Source: Bacteroidota bacterium
GTDB lineage: Bacteria; Bacteroidota; Bacteroidia; Bacteroidales; Paludibacteraceae
Direction of reading: 5' to 3'
DNA length: 20,585 bases
NCBI GenBank assembly: GCA_022709605.1
Contig: JAKLIM010000014.1
Location: forward strand, 1 to 20,585
Below are positions 13,735-20,559 of the stretch, one piece after another (the first letter of the stretch is position 1; every line of letters begins with the position of its first letter). A model generated the notes under the pieces. That model was not told the origin of the DNA. It was given only the letters and a program-made list of their open reading frames with translations, and did no database searches. The position numbers and the translations under genes were made by a program.

Positions 13735-14301
13735 ATGGAAAAATCAAATGTAGTAACATTAGAACAGTTACAGACGCAAATTGAAGAACTTAATGCTAAA
13801 ATTGCAAAACTTGAAAGTTCACGTCAGGATCAGCTTTCAATTGCAGTAGTATCGGGCGACCTCGACAAAATACTTGCTGCAATGGTAATCTCAATTGCTG
13901 CTGCTGCAATGGACACACAAGTAAAATTATTCTTCTCATTCTGGTCACTTTCAGCTCTTCGCGATCCTAAAAAATCGCCAAAAGGAAAAGATGTAATTTC
14001 AAAAATGTTTGGATGGATGCTTCCAAACGGAACAAAAAAACTCAAACTCTCCAATATGAACATGGCAGGAATGGGTCCGGTGATGATTAGCTATTTGATG
14101 AAAAAGCAAAACGTGATGTCATTGGAAACCATGTTTAAAGAAGCCGGTGAATTGGGTATCGAAATCGTTATATGCGAAATGTCGATGGGTTTAATGGGCT
14201 TCAAAAAAGAAGAATTCATTGATTATCCGCATTTAAGCTATGCAGGTGCAGCTACTTTTGTGGCCGATGCAAGCGAAAGTTCGATACAGCTTTTTATTTA
14301 G
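13735..14301 (+). CDS. DsrE2-like sulfur carrier (DsrE/DsrF/DrsH family)
   Basis: A 188-residue protein. An N-terminal coiled-coil-like segment (TLEQLQTQIEELNAKIAKLE, residues 8-27) precedes a DsrE2-type domain: LSIAVVSGDLDKILAAMVIS, KLFFSFWSLSALRDP, LSNMNMAGMGPVM and EIVICEMSMGLMGF. Cys147 in the last motif is the only cysteine and matches the conserved sulfur-binding Cys of DsrE2 (C-x-M-S-M-x-x-M-G). No signal peptide is present. Hydrophobic stretches (46-58 and 110-121) are typical of this family and may permit membrane association. Family knowledge: DsrE2 proteins accompany TusA and rhodanese genes in sulfur oxidisers. It is the first gene of the plus-strand cluster, 51 bp before tusA, and probably exchanges sulfur with it. 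Confidence 0.88.
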   Translation: MEKSNVVTLEQLQTQIEELNAKIAKLESSRQDQLSIAVVSGDLDKILAAMVISIAAAAMDTQVKLFFSFWSLSALRDPKKSPKGKDVISKMFGWMLPNGTKKLKLSNMNMAGMGPVMISYLMKKQNVMSLETMFKEAGELGIEIVICEMSMGLMGFKKEEFIDYPHLSYAGAATFVADASESSIQLFI

Positions 14302-14352
14302 AATCAAAATTTTCAAATTTTCAAATCAACAAATTTTCAAAATTATAAAGTT

Positions 14353-14604
14353 ATGACAGCAGAAGAATTAAAATCAGTAGATGTAGCAAAATCAGTAGAT
14401 GCCCGTGGAACAGCTTGTCCGGGACCACTTTTGGAAGCAAAAAAAGCAATCGGTACTATCAAAGCCGGTGATGTAATGGAAATACTTTCGTCGGACGAAG
14501 GTACAAAACAAGATATCCCAAAATGGTGTGGTAAACAAGGTCATGAATACCTGGGATGGGCAGAAGAAAACGGCTACTTCAAAGTGTACATGAAGAAAAA
14601 ATAA
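14353..14604 (+). CDS. tusA: TusA family sulfur carrier (second copy)
   Basis: An 83-residue TusA-family protein with the CPxP signature ACPGPLL (Cys22), EAKKAIGTIKAGDVMEIL and the PKWC motif. It resembles the TusA at 10610-10840 in the lower half but differs around the CPxP (CPGP versus CPMP) and in its acidic N-terminus. The N-terminal extension contains a direct 18-bp duplication (AAATCAGTAGATG at 14371 and 14389), giving KSVD twice. The canonical start would correspond to about residue 16. Function: cytoplasmic persulfide carrier. It sits between DsrE2 and the MvhD-like gene, so it is the likely sulfur donor or acceptor for the Qmo/Hdr-like complex (inference). The spacer after the stop holds a GC-rich repeat. 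Confidence 0.93.
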   Translation: MTAEELKSVDVAKSVDARGTACPGPLLEAKKAIGTIKAGDVMEILSSDEGTKQDIPKWCGKQGHEYLGWAEENGYFKVYMKKK

Positions 14605-14610
14605 AAAAAC

Positions 14611-14722
14611 TGCCCCTAACCCCTGAAGAGGAACAAATTCTTTTTTTGGGGTTAGGACATTTCTTCTTTAATTTTTATTTAAAACTAACTAATCTAATTC
14701 CCCTTTAGGGGTTTGGGGTTCT
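14611..14722. repeat. Paired GC-rich intergenic repeat, copy 3
   Basis: Three blocks are present: CCCCTAACCCCTGAAGAGG (from about 14613), GGGGTTAGG (14647-14655), and TTCCCCTTTAGGGG (about 14697-14711) followed by TTTGGGG. The outer blocks are inverted relative to each other. It fills the 124-bp spacer between tusA and the MvhD-like gene. The first and middle blocks could form a hairpin that tunes expression inside the operon. Confidence 0.65.
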
Positions 14723-14728
14723 AATATC

Positions 14729-15136
14729 ATGGGAGAACTAAACAAAAAAAGTGCGAAAATCCTGGTGTTTTCCACCGAAAAAATTTCAGATCCGGCTATT
14801 GATATGGCAGGTTTACTTAAATTGCATTATCCACCAACTGTCTATACAATTTCGGTTCCATGCTCAAGTGGCATAAAGCCAAGTTGGATTTTGTATGCTT
14901 ACGAGAAGGGTTTCGACGGCGTATTTATTGCTGCTGATGGTAGCGATTGTGTGTTCGGTGAATCTTGTACCGAAAAAACCGGACATTTGGTTGGTAAAAC
15001 ACACAATTTAATGAAAGAAAATGGAATAGAACCGGCTCGTTTGCGCATGGCTGCTATTTGCTCGGTATGTAGCGAATCGTTTGTGAAACAGATGCGTACT
15101 TTCAACGAGTATTTACTTAAAACACGCGATGTATAA
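14729..15136 (+). CDS. MvhD/FrhD-like hydrogenase iron-sulfur subunit family protein
   Basis: A 135-residue protein of the MvhD/FlpD/FrhD family, which passes electrons between HdrA-type flavoproteins and a partner. Family marks are LKLHYPPTVYTISVPCSSG (Cys45), AYEKGFDGVFIAADGSDC (Cys74), CTEKTG (Cys80), GIEPARLRM and ICSVCSE (Cys111, Cys114). The N-terminal CxxC-type cysteines usually present in MvhD are absent: FSTEKISDPAIDMAG stands there, so cluster ligation may differ. In QmoB the same domain is fused to the HdrA part; here it is a separate gene. The stop overlaps the next start (TAATG at 15134-15138), so it is translationally coupled to the QmoA/HdrA-like gene. The stop and the CDS end are shared by one base. 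Confidence 0.82.
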   Translation: MGELNKKSAKILVFSTEKISDPAIDMAGLLKLHYPPTVYTISVPCSSGIKPSWILYAYEKGFDGVFIAADGSDCVFGESCTEKTGHLVGKTHNLMKENGIEPARLRMAAICSVCSESFVKQMRTFNEYLLKTRDV

Positions 15137-16437
15137 TGGAAAATCCAATTAAAAATATTAGCTACGATGCCTTGGTTATTGGTGCTGGAATTGCAGGTGG
15201 CGAAGTGGCGCTCAATCTGGCCAATACAGGTTTCAAAGTGCTTTTGGTTGATAAAGAACTTTCGGTAGGTGGAAAAATGATTATGTTGAGCAAGGTTTTT
15301 CCAACACTCGACTGTGCGGCATGTATCACTACTCCTAAAGTTTCTGAAATCTCGCGTCACCCGAATATCACTATTTTTACAGGAAGCGAAGTAAGCAATA
15401 TTAAAAAAATTAGCGACAACGAATTTACTGCCAAAGTAACTAAACACCCTCGTTATGTGCGTGTTGAAGATTGTACAGCATGTCAGTTGTGCGAACATGC
15501 TTGTCCGGTGAATGTGCGCGATCAGTATCAGTTTGGACTGATTGGCCGCAAAGCTGCATTTATTCCGTTTAGTATATGTAGTCCGAAAGCTGCTGCTATT
15601 GATATTGACAATTGCACTTTGTGTGGCGCTTGCGAAAAAGCCTGCCCTACAAACTGTATTGATTTTACTCAGGAAACTGAGATCATGGATTTGCATATTA
15701 AAACGGTTGTTGTAGCCACCGGATTCGATATGTTTGATGCTAAAAAAATGCCCCGTTACGGTTACGGACAACATAAAAATGTAATAACCGCCCTGCAAAT
15801 GGAACGTGAGTTGGCTCCAACCCGTCCGTTTAATACTATTCTCCGTCCGGGCGATGGAAAAGTGCCCGATAAAATAGCGTATGTACTTTGCGTAGGTTCA
15901 CGCGATGCTTCGGTAGGAAATCCTATTTGTTCGCAGATTTGCTGTATGTACTCCATTAAACAGGCTCAGTTGCTTATGGGAGCTTTGCCAATGGCTGATG
16001 TAACGATTTATTACATCAATATCCGCTCGTTTGGAAAAGGATTCGAAGAATTTTACCAACAAGCTAAAGGTATGGGTGTGAACTTTGTAAAAGGAAAAAT
16101 AGGCCGTATTTCTGAGATTGAAGGTGGAAATTTGATGCTTCGCTACGAAGATATCAACGAAGGAAAACTGCAGGAAGCTGAACACGATATGGTAATTTTA
16201 TCTACCGGCGTTTTACCAAATACAGGGATTGACAAATTCTTCGAAAATCAGACATTAACGCTTGATCCGTTCAATTTTGTAGGACAAAGTGATGCATTAG
16301 CCAGTCCCGCCAAAACAAGTATCGAAGGTGTATTTGTTGCAGGTACTGCCACCGGGCCTATGGATATTCCGGATTCAATTCTCTCAGCAGGTGCAGCATC
16401 GTCCGAAGCAATCAGTTACCTTATTCAGCGTTCTTAA
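15136..16437 (+). CDS. QmoA/HdrA-like FAD and iron-sulfur protein
   Basis: A 433-residue flavoprotein. The FAD-binding motif is VIGAGIAGGEVA (G16, G18, G21), followed by the HdrA-type VGGKMIML and TLDCAACITTPKV (Cys60, Cys63). Two [4Fe-4S] motifs follow: C113-x2-C116-x2-C119-x3-C123 and C160-x2-C163-x2-C166-x3-C170, each followed by P. Later family motifs are YVLCVGSRD, CSQICCMYSIKQA and VFVAGTATGP. Length and architecture resemble QmoA or a short HdrA lacking the N-terminal domain. Family knowledge: electron transfer or bifurcation by FAD; Qmo links quinones with APS reductase. No aprAB gene is near, so the electron partner here must differ, perhaps a TusA/DsrE persulfide (inference). It is coupled to the MvhD-like gene upstream. 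Confidence 0.87.
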   Translation: MENPIKNISYDALVIGAGIAGGEVALNLANTGFKVLLVDKELSVGGKMIMLSKVFPTLDCAACITTPKVSEISRHPNITIFTGSEVSNIKKISDNEFTAKVTKHPRYVRVEDCTACQLCEHACPVNVRDQYQFGLIGRKAAFIPFSICSPKAAAIDIDNCTLCGACEKACPTNCIDFTQETEIMDLHIKTVVVATGFDMFDAKKMPRYGYGQHKNVITALQMERELAPTRPFNTILRPGDGKVPDKIAYVLCVGSRDASVGNPICSQICCMYSIKQAQLLMGALPMADVTIYYINIRSFGKGFEEFYQQAKGMGVNFVKGKIGRISEIEGGNLMLRYEDINEGKLQEAEHDMVILSTGVLPNTGIDKFFENQTLTLDPFNFVGQSDALASPAKTSIEGVFVAGTATGPMDIPDSILSAGAASSEAISYLIQRS

Positions 16438-16480
16438 AATATTTAAATATAGTTTTCTTCACTTTTTAAAATACAATATT

Positions 16481-16957
16481 ATGAATAAAATATTTTTTAT
16501 AGGATTGGTTTTTTTGATGATAGTTTCTTGTAATCAAAAACCTGCACAAGATGAACATTCTTCGATGATGAAGATGGATACATGTTGTACTACTGACTCT
16601 ATTCGCGATGGTGTTTTTATTCACATCTCCGAAGGTTACAACGACCCTCATAAAGTCTTAATGCCTCTTAAAATGGCCCTTATGATGGCGCACGACAAAG
16701 ATGTATTGGTTTATATGGACATTAAAGCTGTAGAACTATTGGTTAAAAATTCAAAGGATTTGAATTATAGTGATTTTGAATCGGCTCATACGTACATTAA
16801 AAAATTAGCCGAAATGAAAGTTGGCGTTTATGCTTGTCCTACTTGTTTGAAAATTGCGGGATATAAGCCCGAAGACTTATTAGAAGGCGTTCAGATTGCC
16901 CAAAAAGATAAATTTTTCAATTTTACAAAGGGTAGAATTATAACATTGGATTATTAA
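16481..16957 (+). CDS. DsrE-like domain lipoprotein
   Basis: A 158-residue protein. The ATG at 16481 begins an SPII signal peptide ending LMIVSC (Cys18), so the protein is likely anchored facing the periplasm. A short His/Met/Cys-rich stretch follows (EHSSMMKMDTCCTTD) and then a DsrE-type domain: GVFIHISEGYNDPHKVLMPL, KDVLVYMDIKAVELL, VGVYACPTCLKIAGY and GRIITLDY. The CPTC motif holds the likely sulfur-binding cysteines. The frame is open further upstream within the preceding gene, but the signal peptide fixes this start. It lies 43 bp after the QmoA-like gene and 117 bp before the HdrA-like gene. An exported DsrE-like protein inside an operon for a cytoplasmic complex is unusual and may mark a sulfur hand-over across the membrane (inference). 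Confidence 0.8.
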   Translation: MNKIFFIGLVFLMIVSCNQKPAQDEHSSMMKMDTCCTTDSIRDGVFIHISEGYNDPHKVLMPLKMALMMAHDKDVLVYMDIKAVELLVKNSKDLNYSDFESAHTYIKKLAEMKVGVYACPTCLKIAGYKPEDLLEGVQIAQKDKFFNFTKGRIITLDY

Positions 16958-16995
16958 TATTTTAGAGCTAATATCTACTAAAATTTACCAGTAAA

Positions 16996-17062
16996 TCATT
17001 TACCATTTACTATTTTTTGCGTAACAACTAGTCCTAAATGGTAAATGAATAAATGGTAAATA
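16996..17062. repeat. ATTTACCATTTA inverted/direct repeats
   Basis: TCATTTACCATTTA (16996-17009) and TAAATGGTAAATGA (17035-17048) are perfect inverted 14-bp arms across about 25 bp. A third AAATGGTAAATA lies at 17051-17062. They fill the spacer just before the HdrA-like gene. A folded RNA could affect its translation. Confidence 0.6.
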
Positions 17063-17074
17063 TAAGATTAAATC

Positions 17075-19015
17075 ATGGAAAAGAAACCAAAGAAAATAGG
17101 AGTATATATTTGTCATTGCGGCGGGAATATTTCCGATTATGTCGATGTTGAAAAAGTCCGCCAGTCGGTTGAGGGTGAGGATATTGTATTCATAGCCAAA
17201 ACAACCATGTTTGCTTGTTCGGATGCCAATCAGCGCGATATGGTTGAAGACATTAAGGCAAATGGACTTGATGGTGTTATTGTAGCTTCGTGCTCACCAA
17301 AATTGCATCAACTCACTTTCCGCAATGTATCTATTCGTGCCGATTTGAACAAATACACTTATGTGCATGCAAACATTCGTGAACAAGCGTCATGGGCCCA
17401 TTCCGATAATAAAATAGGTGCAACCGAAAAAGCGATTCATCTGGTGCAGGCAGCTGTTGCCAAAGCGCGTTATGCCGAAGCATTAGAAACAAATAAGATA
17501 AAAGCCAAAAAAGCAGTTGCTGTAATTGGTGCAGGTGTTGCCGGTATGAAAGCTGCTATCTCGCTTGCCGAAAAAGATACAGAAGTTATTCTGATTGAAA
17601 AAGAACCTTTTGTAGGTGGACGTGTAGCGCAGTGGGATTCTCTTTCGACCACGACCGAAAGTGGTAAAGACATGGTGAAACGACTTTACAACGAATTAAC
17701 TAAACATGATAATATTACCATTTTGACCAATTGCGAAGTAATTGAAAATAAAGGTAGTGTGGGTAATATCACGTTGAAAGTAAGTAAAACTCCTCGTTTT
17801 ATCAAAGCATCAGCCTGTCATCCCGACGATTTGAAACGCGCTATCGAAGTTTGTCCTGTGGTTGTTCCTGATGATTTTAACTTTCGTTTGAGCAATCGCA
17901 AAGCCATTTACAAAAATTATCCGAGCGAATATCCGCAAATTCCGGTTATTGATATTAAAAACTGTACCCGTTGCGGCGAATGCGAAAAAGTATGTAAAGC
18001 AATCGATTTCTCTGAAAAGGAAGAAATCGTTGAAATGACTGTTGGATCGGTGCTTATGGCAACCGGTTTCGATTCGTATACACCTGAATACGGCGAGTTT
18101 GGATATGCAACATCGGAAAATGTAATTACTTTGCCTCAATTCAAACGGCTGATTGATACACAATTTGACAAGTTGGTTTATAACGGTAAAGAAATTAAAA
18201 ACATTGCTTATATTTATTGTGTAGGAAGTCGCCAAACTGATGGTGAAAATACATATTGCTCCCGAAACTGCTGTACATCAACTATTCATGCAGCAGTAAC
18301 GGCTAAGAACAAATTTGCTGACATCAATAATTATCACTTCAATCGTGGATTGCGCACCTACGGAAAACAGGAAATTTTATATGCTGATTCATTGCGTGGA
18401 GGCGATATTTATTTGCAATCGTACGAAGATGGACTGCCTACAGTAACTACCGAAGGCAAAAAAACGATAGTGAAAATCAATGATATTTTGACCAATGGTC
18501 GCGAAATTGAAGTAGAAGCTGATTTGGTGGTGTTGGTTACTGGTATGGTGCCTCGTAGCGACAATAGCATGATTGGTAGCTTGTTCAAAATTCCAAAAGG
18601 TCGTGATAAATTCTTCAACGAAGTGCACATGAAACTTCGCCCGGTAGAAACAGTAATCGATGGAATCACCATTGCCGGTGCTTGTCAGGGGCCTAAAAAT
18701 ATTACCGAATCAGTAAATTCAGCATTATCGGCTGCTACCAAATCCTACTCAATTTTGAGTAAAGGCGAATTGGAAACCGATCCATTAGTTGCTATCATTG
18801 ATGCTGAAAAATGTACTTGGTGTGGATCTTGTGAAGCTGCTTGTCCGTTTGATGCTATTCTGAAAGTGGAAAATGGCAAAAAAGTAATTGCGGAAATCAA
18901 CAATTCAGTTTGTAAAGGTTGTGGTATGTGTGCTCCTGTTTGTGAGCCCGACGCAGTAAATCTGATTGCCTGCTCGAGTGCAGAAATAATGAGTATGATT
19001 GATGCACTGGTTTAA
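17075..19015 (+). CDS. hdrA: HdrA-like (QmoB-type) FAD/iron-sulfur heterodisulfide reductase subunit
   Basis: A 646-residue HdrA-type protein in full length. The N-terminal domain has VYICHCGGNI (Cys13, Cys15), MFACSDANQ and VIVASCSPKLHQLTF. The FAD motif is VIGAGVAGM (G152, G154, G157) with VGGRVAQWDS. A central cluster is C297-x2-C300-x2-C303-x3-C307, followed by K where P is more usual. The C-terminal ferredoxin domain has two clusters: C580-x2-C583-x2-C586-x3-C590 and C613-x2-C616-x2-C619-x3-C623. The QmoB-type fused MvhD domain is lacking; that part is a separate gene in this cluster. HdrA proteins move electrons between ferredoxin, NAD(P)H partners, disulfides or quinones. Together with the QmoA-like and QmoC-like proteins it likely forms a membrane-bound complex (inference). 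Confidence 0.9.
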   Translation: MEKKPKKIGVYICHCGGNISDYVDVEKVRQSVEGEDIVFIAKTTMFACSDANQRDMVEDIKANGLDGVIVASCSPKLHQLTFRNVSIRADLNKYTYVHANIREQASWAHSDNKIGATEKAIHLVQAAVAKARYAEALETNKIKAKKAVAVIGAGVAGMKAAISLAEKDTEVILIEKEPFVGGRVAQWDSLSTTTESGKDMVKRLYNELTKHDNITILTNCEVIENKGSVGNITLKVSKTPRFIKASACHPDDLKRAIEVCPVVVPDDFNFRLSNRKAIYKNYPSEYPQIPVIDIKNCTRCGECEKVCKAIDFSEKEEIVEMTVGSVLMATGFDSYTPEYGEFGYATSENVITLPQFKRLIDTQFDKLVYNGKEIKNIAYIYCVGSRQTDGENTYCSRNCCTSTIHAAVTAKNKFADINNYHFNRGLRTYGKQEILYADSLRGGDIYLQSYEDGLPTVTTEGKKTIVKINDILTNGREIEVEADLVVLVTGMVPRSDNSMIGSLFKIPKGRDKFFNEVHMKLRPVETVIDGITIAGACQGPKNITESVNSALSAATKSYSILSKGELETDPLVAIIDAEKCTWCGSCEAACPFDAILKVENGKKVIAEINNSVCKGCGMCAPVCEPDAVNLIACSSAEIMSMIDALV

Positions 19016-19016
19016 A

Positions 19017-19150
19017 ACTGCCCCCTAACCCCCTAAAGGGGGAATAAGAGATATTACTATTGATTATTAAATTTAATAGATATGACTGATATAAAGAAAG
19101 ATATACAAAACAAAGCTAACTCCAACTCCCCTTTAGGGGTCGGGGGCAGT
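19017..19150. mobile_element. MITE-like paired GC-rich repeat, copy 4, spanning the start of the winged-helix gene
   Basis: ACTGCCCCC (19017-19025) and GGGGGCAGT (19142-19150) are perfect 9-bp inverted ends of a 134-bp block. The inner parts continue the symmetry: TAACCCCCTAAAGGGGG on the left, TCCCCTTTAGGGG on the right. The block begins one base after the HdrA-like stop codon. It includes the ATG (19082) and the first 22 or so codons of the winged-helix gene. No target-site duplication is visible. It belongs to the same family as copies at 2160-2212, 12808-12905 and 14611-14722. Confidence 0.6.
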
Positions 19151-19426
19151 GTAGAAATAGGAAAAACTGCAAAGTACCTGCGAGAAAAATTAGGAGGAAT
19201 TCCTCAGCAGGCAAAAGATAACCTGAAAGAATACAACGGGATAAAAAAACAAATGTTGGAAGCTTTGAAGGAACAGGATTTGACGGTGAAACAAATGGCC
19301 GAAAAAATAAATATGCCTACAGATCAGGTTGTTTATTATTTAATGTCACTTGTGAAGTATGGTTTTGTTAAAACCGGCGAAGTTGACGATATGGATGAGT
19401 ATTATACCTATAAATTGAACAAATAA
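19082..19426 (+). CDS. Small winged-helix protein between hdrA-like and qmoC-like genes
   Basis: A 114-residue protein. Its C-terminal ~70 residues read as a winged helix-turn-helix: GIKKQMLEALKEQDLTVKQM, AEKINMPTDQVVYYLMSLVK, then a wing with KTGEVDDMDEYYTYKL. It has no cysteines and no membrane segment. The N-terminal NSNSPLGVGGS is encoded by a GC-rich repeat arm, so this part is probably not ancestral; the next in-frame ATG is at 19253. The stop overlaps the start of the QmoC-like gene (TAATG), so the two are co-translated. It may be a local regulator or a small structural/assembly partner of the complex; the sequence alone does not decide. The fold call is fair, the function open. Confidence 0.7.
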   Translation: MTDIKKDIQNKANSNSPLGVGGSVEIGKTAKYLREKLGGIPQQAKDNLKEYNGIKKQMLEALKEQDLTVKQMAEKINMPTDQVVYYLMSLVKYGFVKTGEVDDMDEYYTYKLNK

Positions 19427-20559
19427 TGGCAAAAATAAATCCATCTTTTGGAAAAGAACTGAACAAATATGGTGCAGTTAATTTCAACGCCTGCTACAAT
19501 TGCGGAAACTGTACTGCAGTTTGTTCATTGTCCACCGAAGACGTATCATTTCCTCGCGAAATGGTTCGGTTGAGTGCGCTTGGACTTGAAGAAGATATAA
19601 AAGCGTCACTAAAGCCCTGGGAATGTTATTATTGTGGCGAGTGTTCTACACATTGTCCGCAGGAAGCAAATCCGGGTGAACTGATGATGTCGTTGCGTCG
19701 GTATTTGACTGCAAAATACGATTGGACAGGCTTGTCGGGTCTATTATACAAATCATTACCGCTTAGTTTAGCTGCATTCATACTCACATTTGCAGGAGTA
19801 ATTGCATTTGCAATTTCAGTCGGTTTCGAATTGGAGAAAATGATCCATTTCGGCCACATGTTCGAAGGAATTGCTATTGCAACAATCGGTTTAGTAATAC
19901 TTATGCCAAATATTGCACGGATGTGGTATTTTACCATTCTGAAACCCAAAACCAAAGTGCCGGTTATGAAGTATGTGAAAAGCATGGGCGAATTGTTCGT
20001 TCACATGTTTACACAAAAGCGAGCGTTGGGATGCGACGACAATCAATTCCGTTGGTTCGAACATTTTATTCTGGTCATTGGCTACCTCTCGTTATTGTTT
20101 ACCACTGTGGTGCTCAATTGGTTTGGAACTTCCAGCTTGTTTGTAATTATACTCGGATATGTAATGAGTGCCATTGTATTTGTGGTAACAGTCGATTTCG
20201 TTTCGAGCCGAATGAAGAAAAAGAAAGAAGTGAGTAAACATTCGCAGCCATCGGATATTTTCTTCGTGGTGTGGTTGTTCCTGATGGGTTTCACAGCCTT
20301 TTTGGTTCGCCTTTTTATCGACCTCAATCTATTGGAAATGAATAAATGGCTGTACATTTTCCACCTTACGGTATTGGTTCAGTGGGCTTTAATCATAGTG
20401 CCTTTCGGTAAATGGACTCACTTCTTGTATCGCTCATTTGCCATGTATTTTGCAAAGTTGAAAGTGGGGGTCCGTTGTCGAACACCTTTGGCCCAAAAAA
20501 GGCGTAAATGCGCGATTGGCCCGGGCGGTTTTGCACGCAGGGACACCAAGGCGGGTTGA
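19426..20559 (+). CDS. QmoC-like HdrC/cytochrome b fusion protein (3' end doubtful)
   Basis: The frame gives 377 residues. The N-terminal HdrC-type domain has two [4Fe-4S] motifs: C23-x2-C26-x2-C29-x3-C33 and C67-x2-C70-x2-C73-x3-C77-P. A membrane domain with about six hydrophobic helices follows. Histidines suited to heme b ligation stand in IHFGHMFEG, WFEHFILVIGY, IFHLTVLVQW and KWTHFLYRS. This layout is that of QmoC, which connects the Qmo complex to the quinone pool. No HdrB (CCG domain) gene is present, again pointing to a Qmo-type complex. Family-like sequence ends at about MYFAKLK (20463). The remaining ~30 residues are Arg/Gly-rich, encoded by GC-rich DNA, and probably not genuine. 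The true C-terminus is therefore unknown. Confidence 0.85.
   Translation: MAKINPSFGKELNKYGAVNFNACYNCGNCTAVCSLSTEDVSFPREMVRLSALGLEEDIKASLKPWECYYCGECSTHCPQEANPGELMMSLRRYLTAKYDWTGLSGLLYKSLPLSLAAFILTFAGVIAFAISVGFELEKMIHFGHMFEGIAIATIGLVILMPNIARMWYFTILKPKTKVPVMKYVKSMGELFVHMFTQKRALGCDDNQFRWFEHFILVIGYLSLLFTTVVLNWFGTSSLFVIILGYVMSAIVFVVTVDFVSSRMKKKKEVSKHSQPSDIFFVVWLFLMGFTAFLVRLFIDLNLLEMNKWLYIFHLTVLVQWALIIVPFGKWTHFLYRSFAMYFAKLKVGVRCRTPLAQKRRKCAIGPGGFARRDTKAG

Noticed and set aside
14899..15798. 299-codon open frame on the minus strand
   Set aside because: It lies opposite the MvhD-like and QmoA-like genes, whose motifs are unambiguous; its translation is rich in Phe/Ser/Asn without family signs.
16328..16480. 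Upstream extension of the DsrE-like lipoprotein into the QmoA-like gene
   Set aside because: It overlaps coding sequence in another frame; the lipobox signal peptide begins at ATG 16481.
13735..20463. Classical dissimilatory sulfate reduction or sHdr operon
   Set aside because: No aprAB, sat, dsrAB, HdrB or lipoate-binding protein is encoded in the window; only the Qmo/Hdr-like and carrier parts are present.
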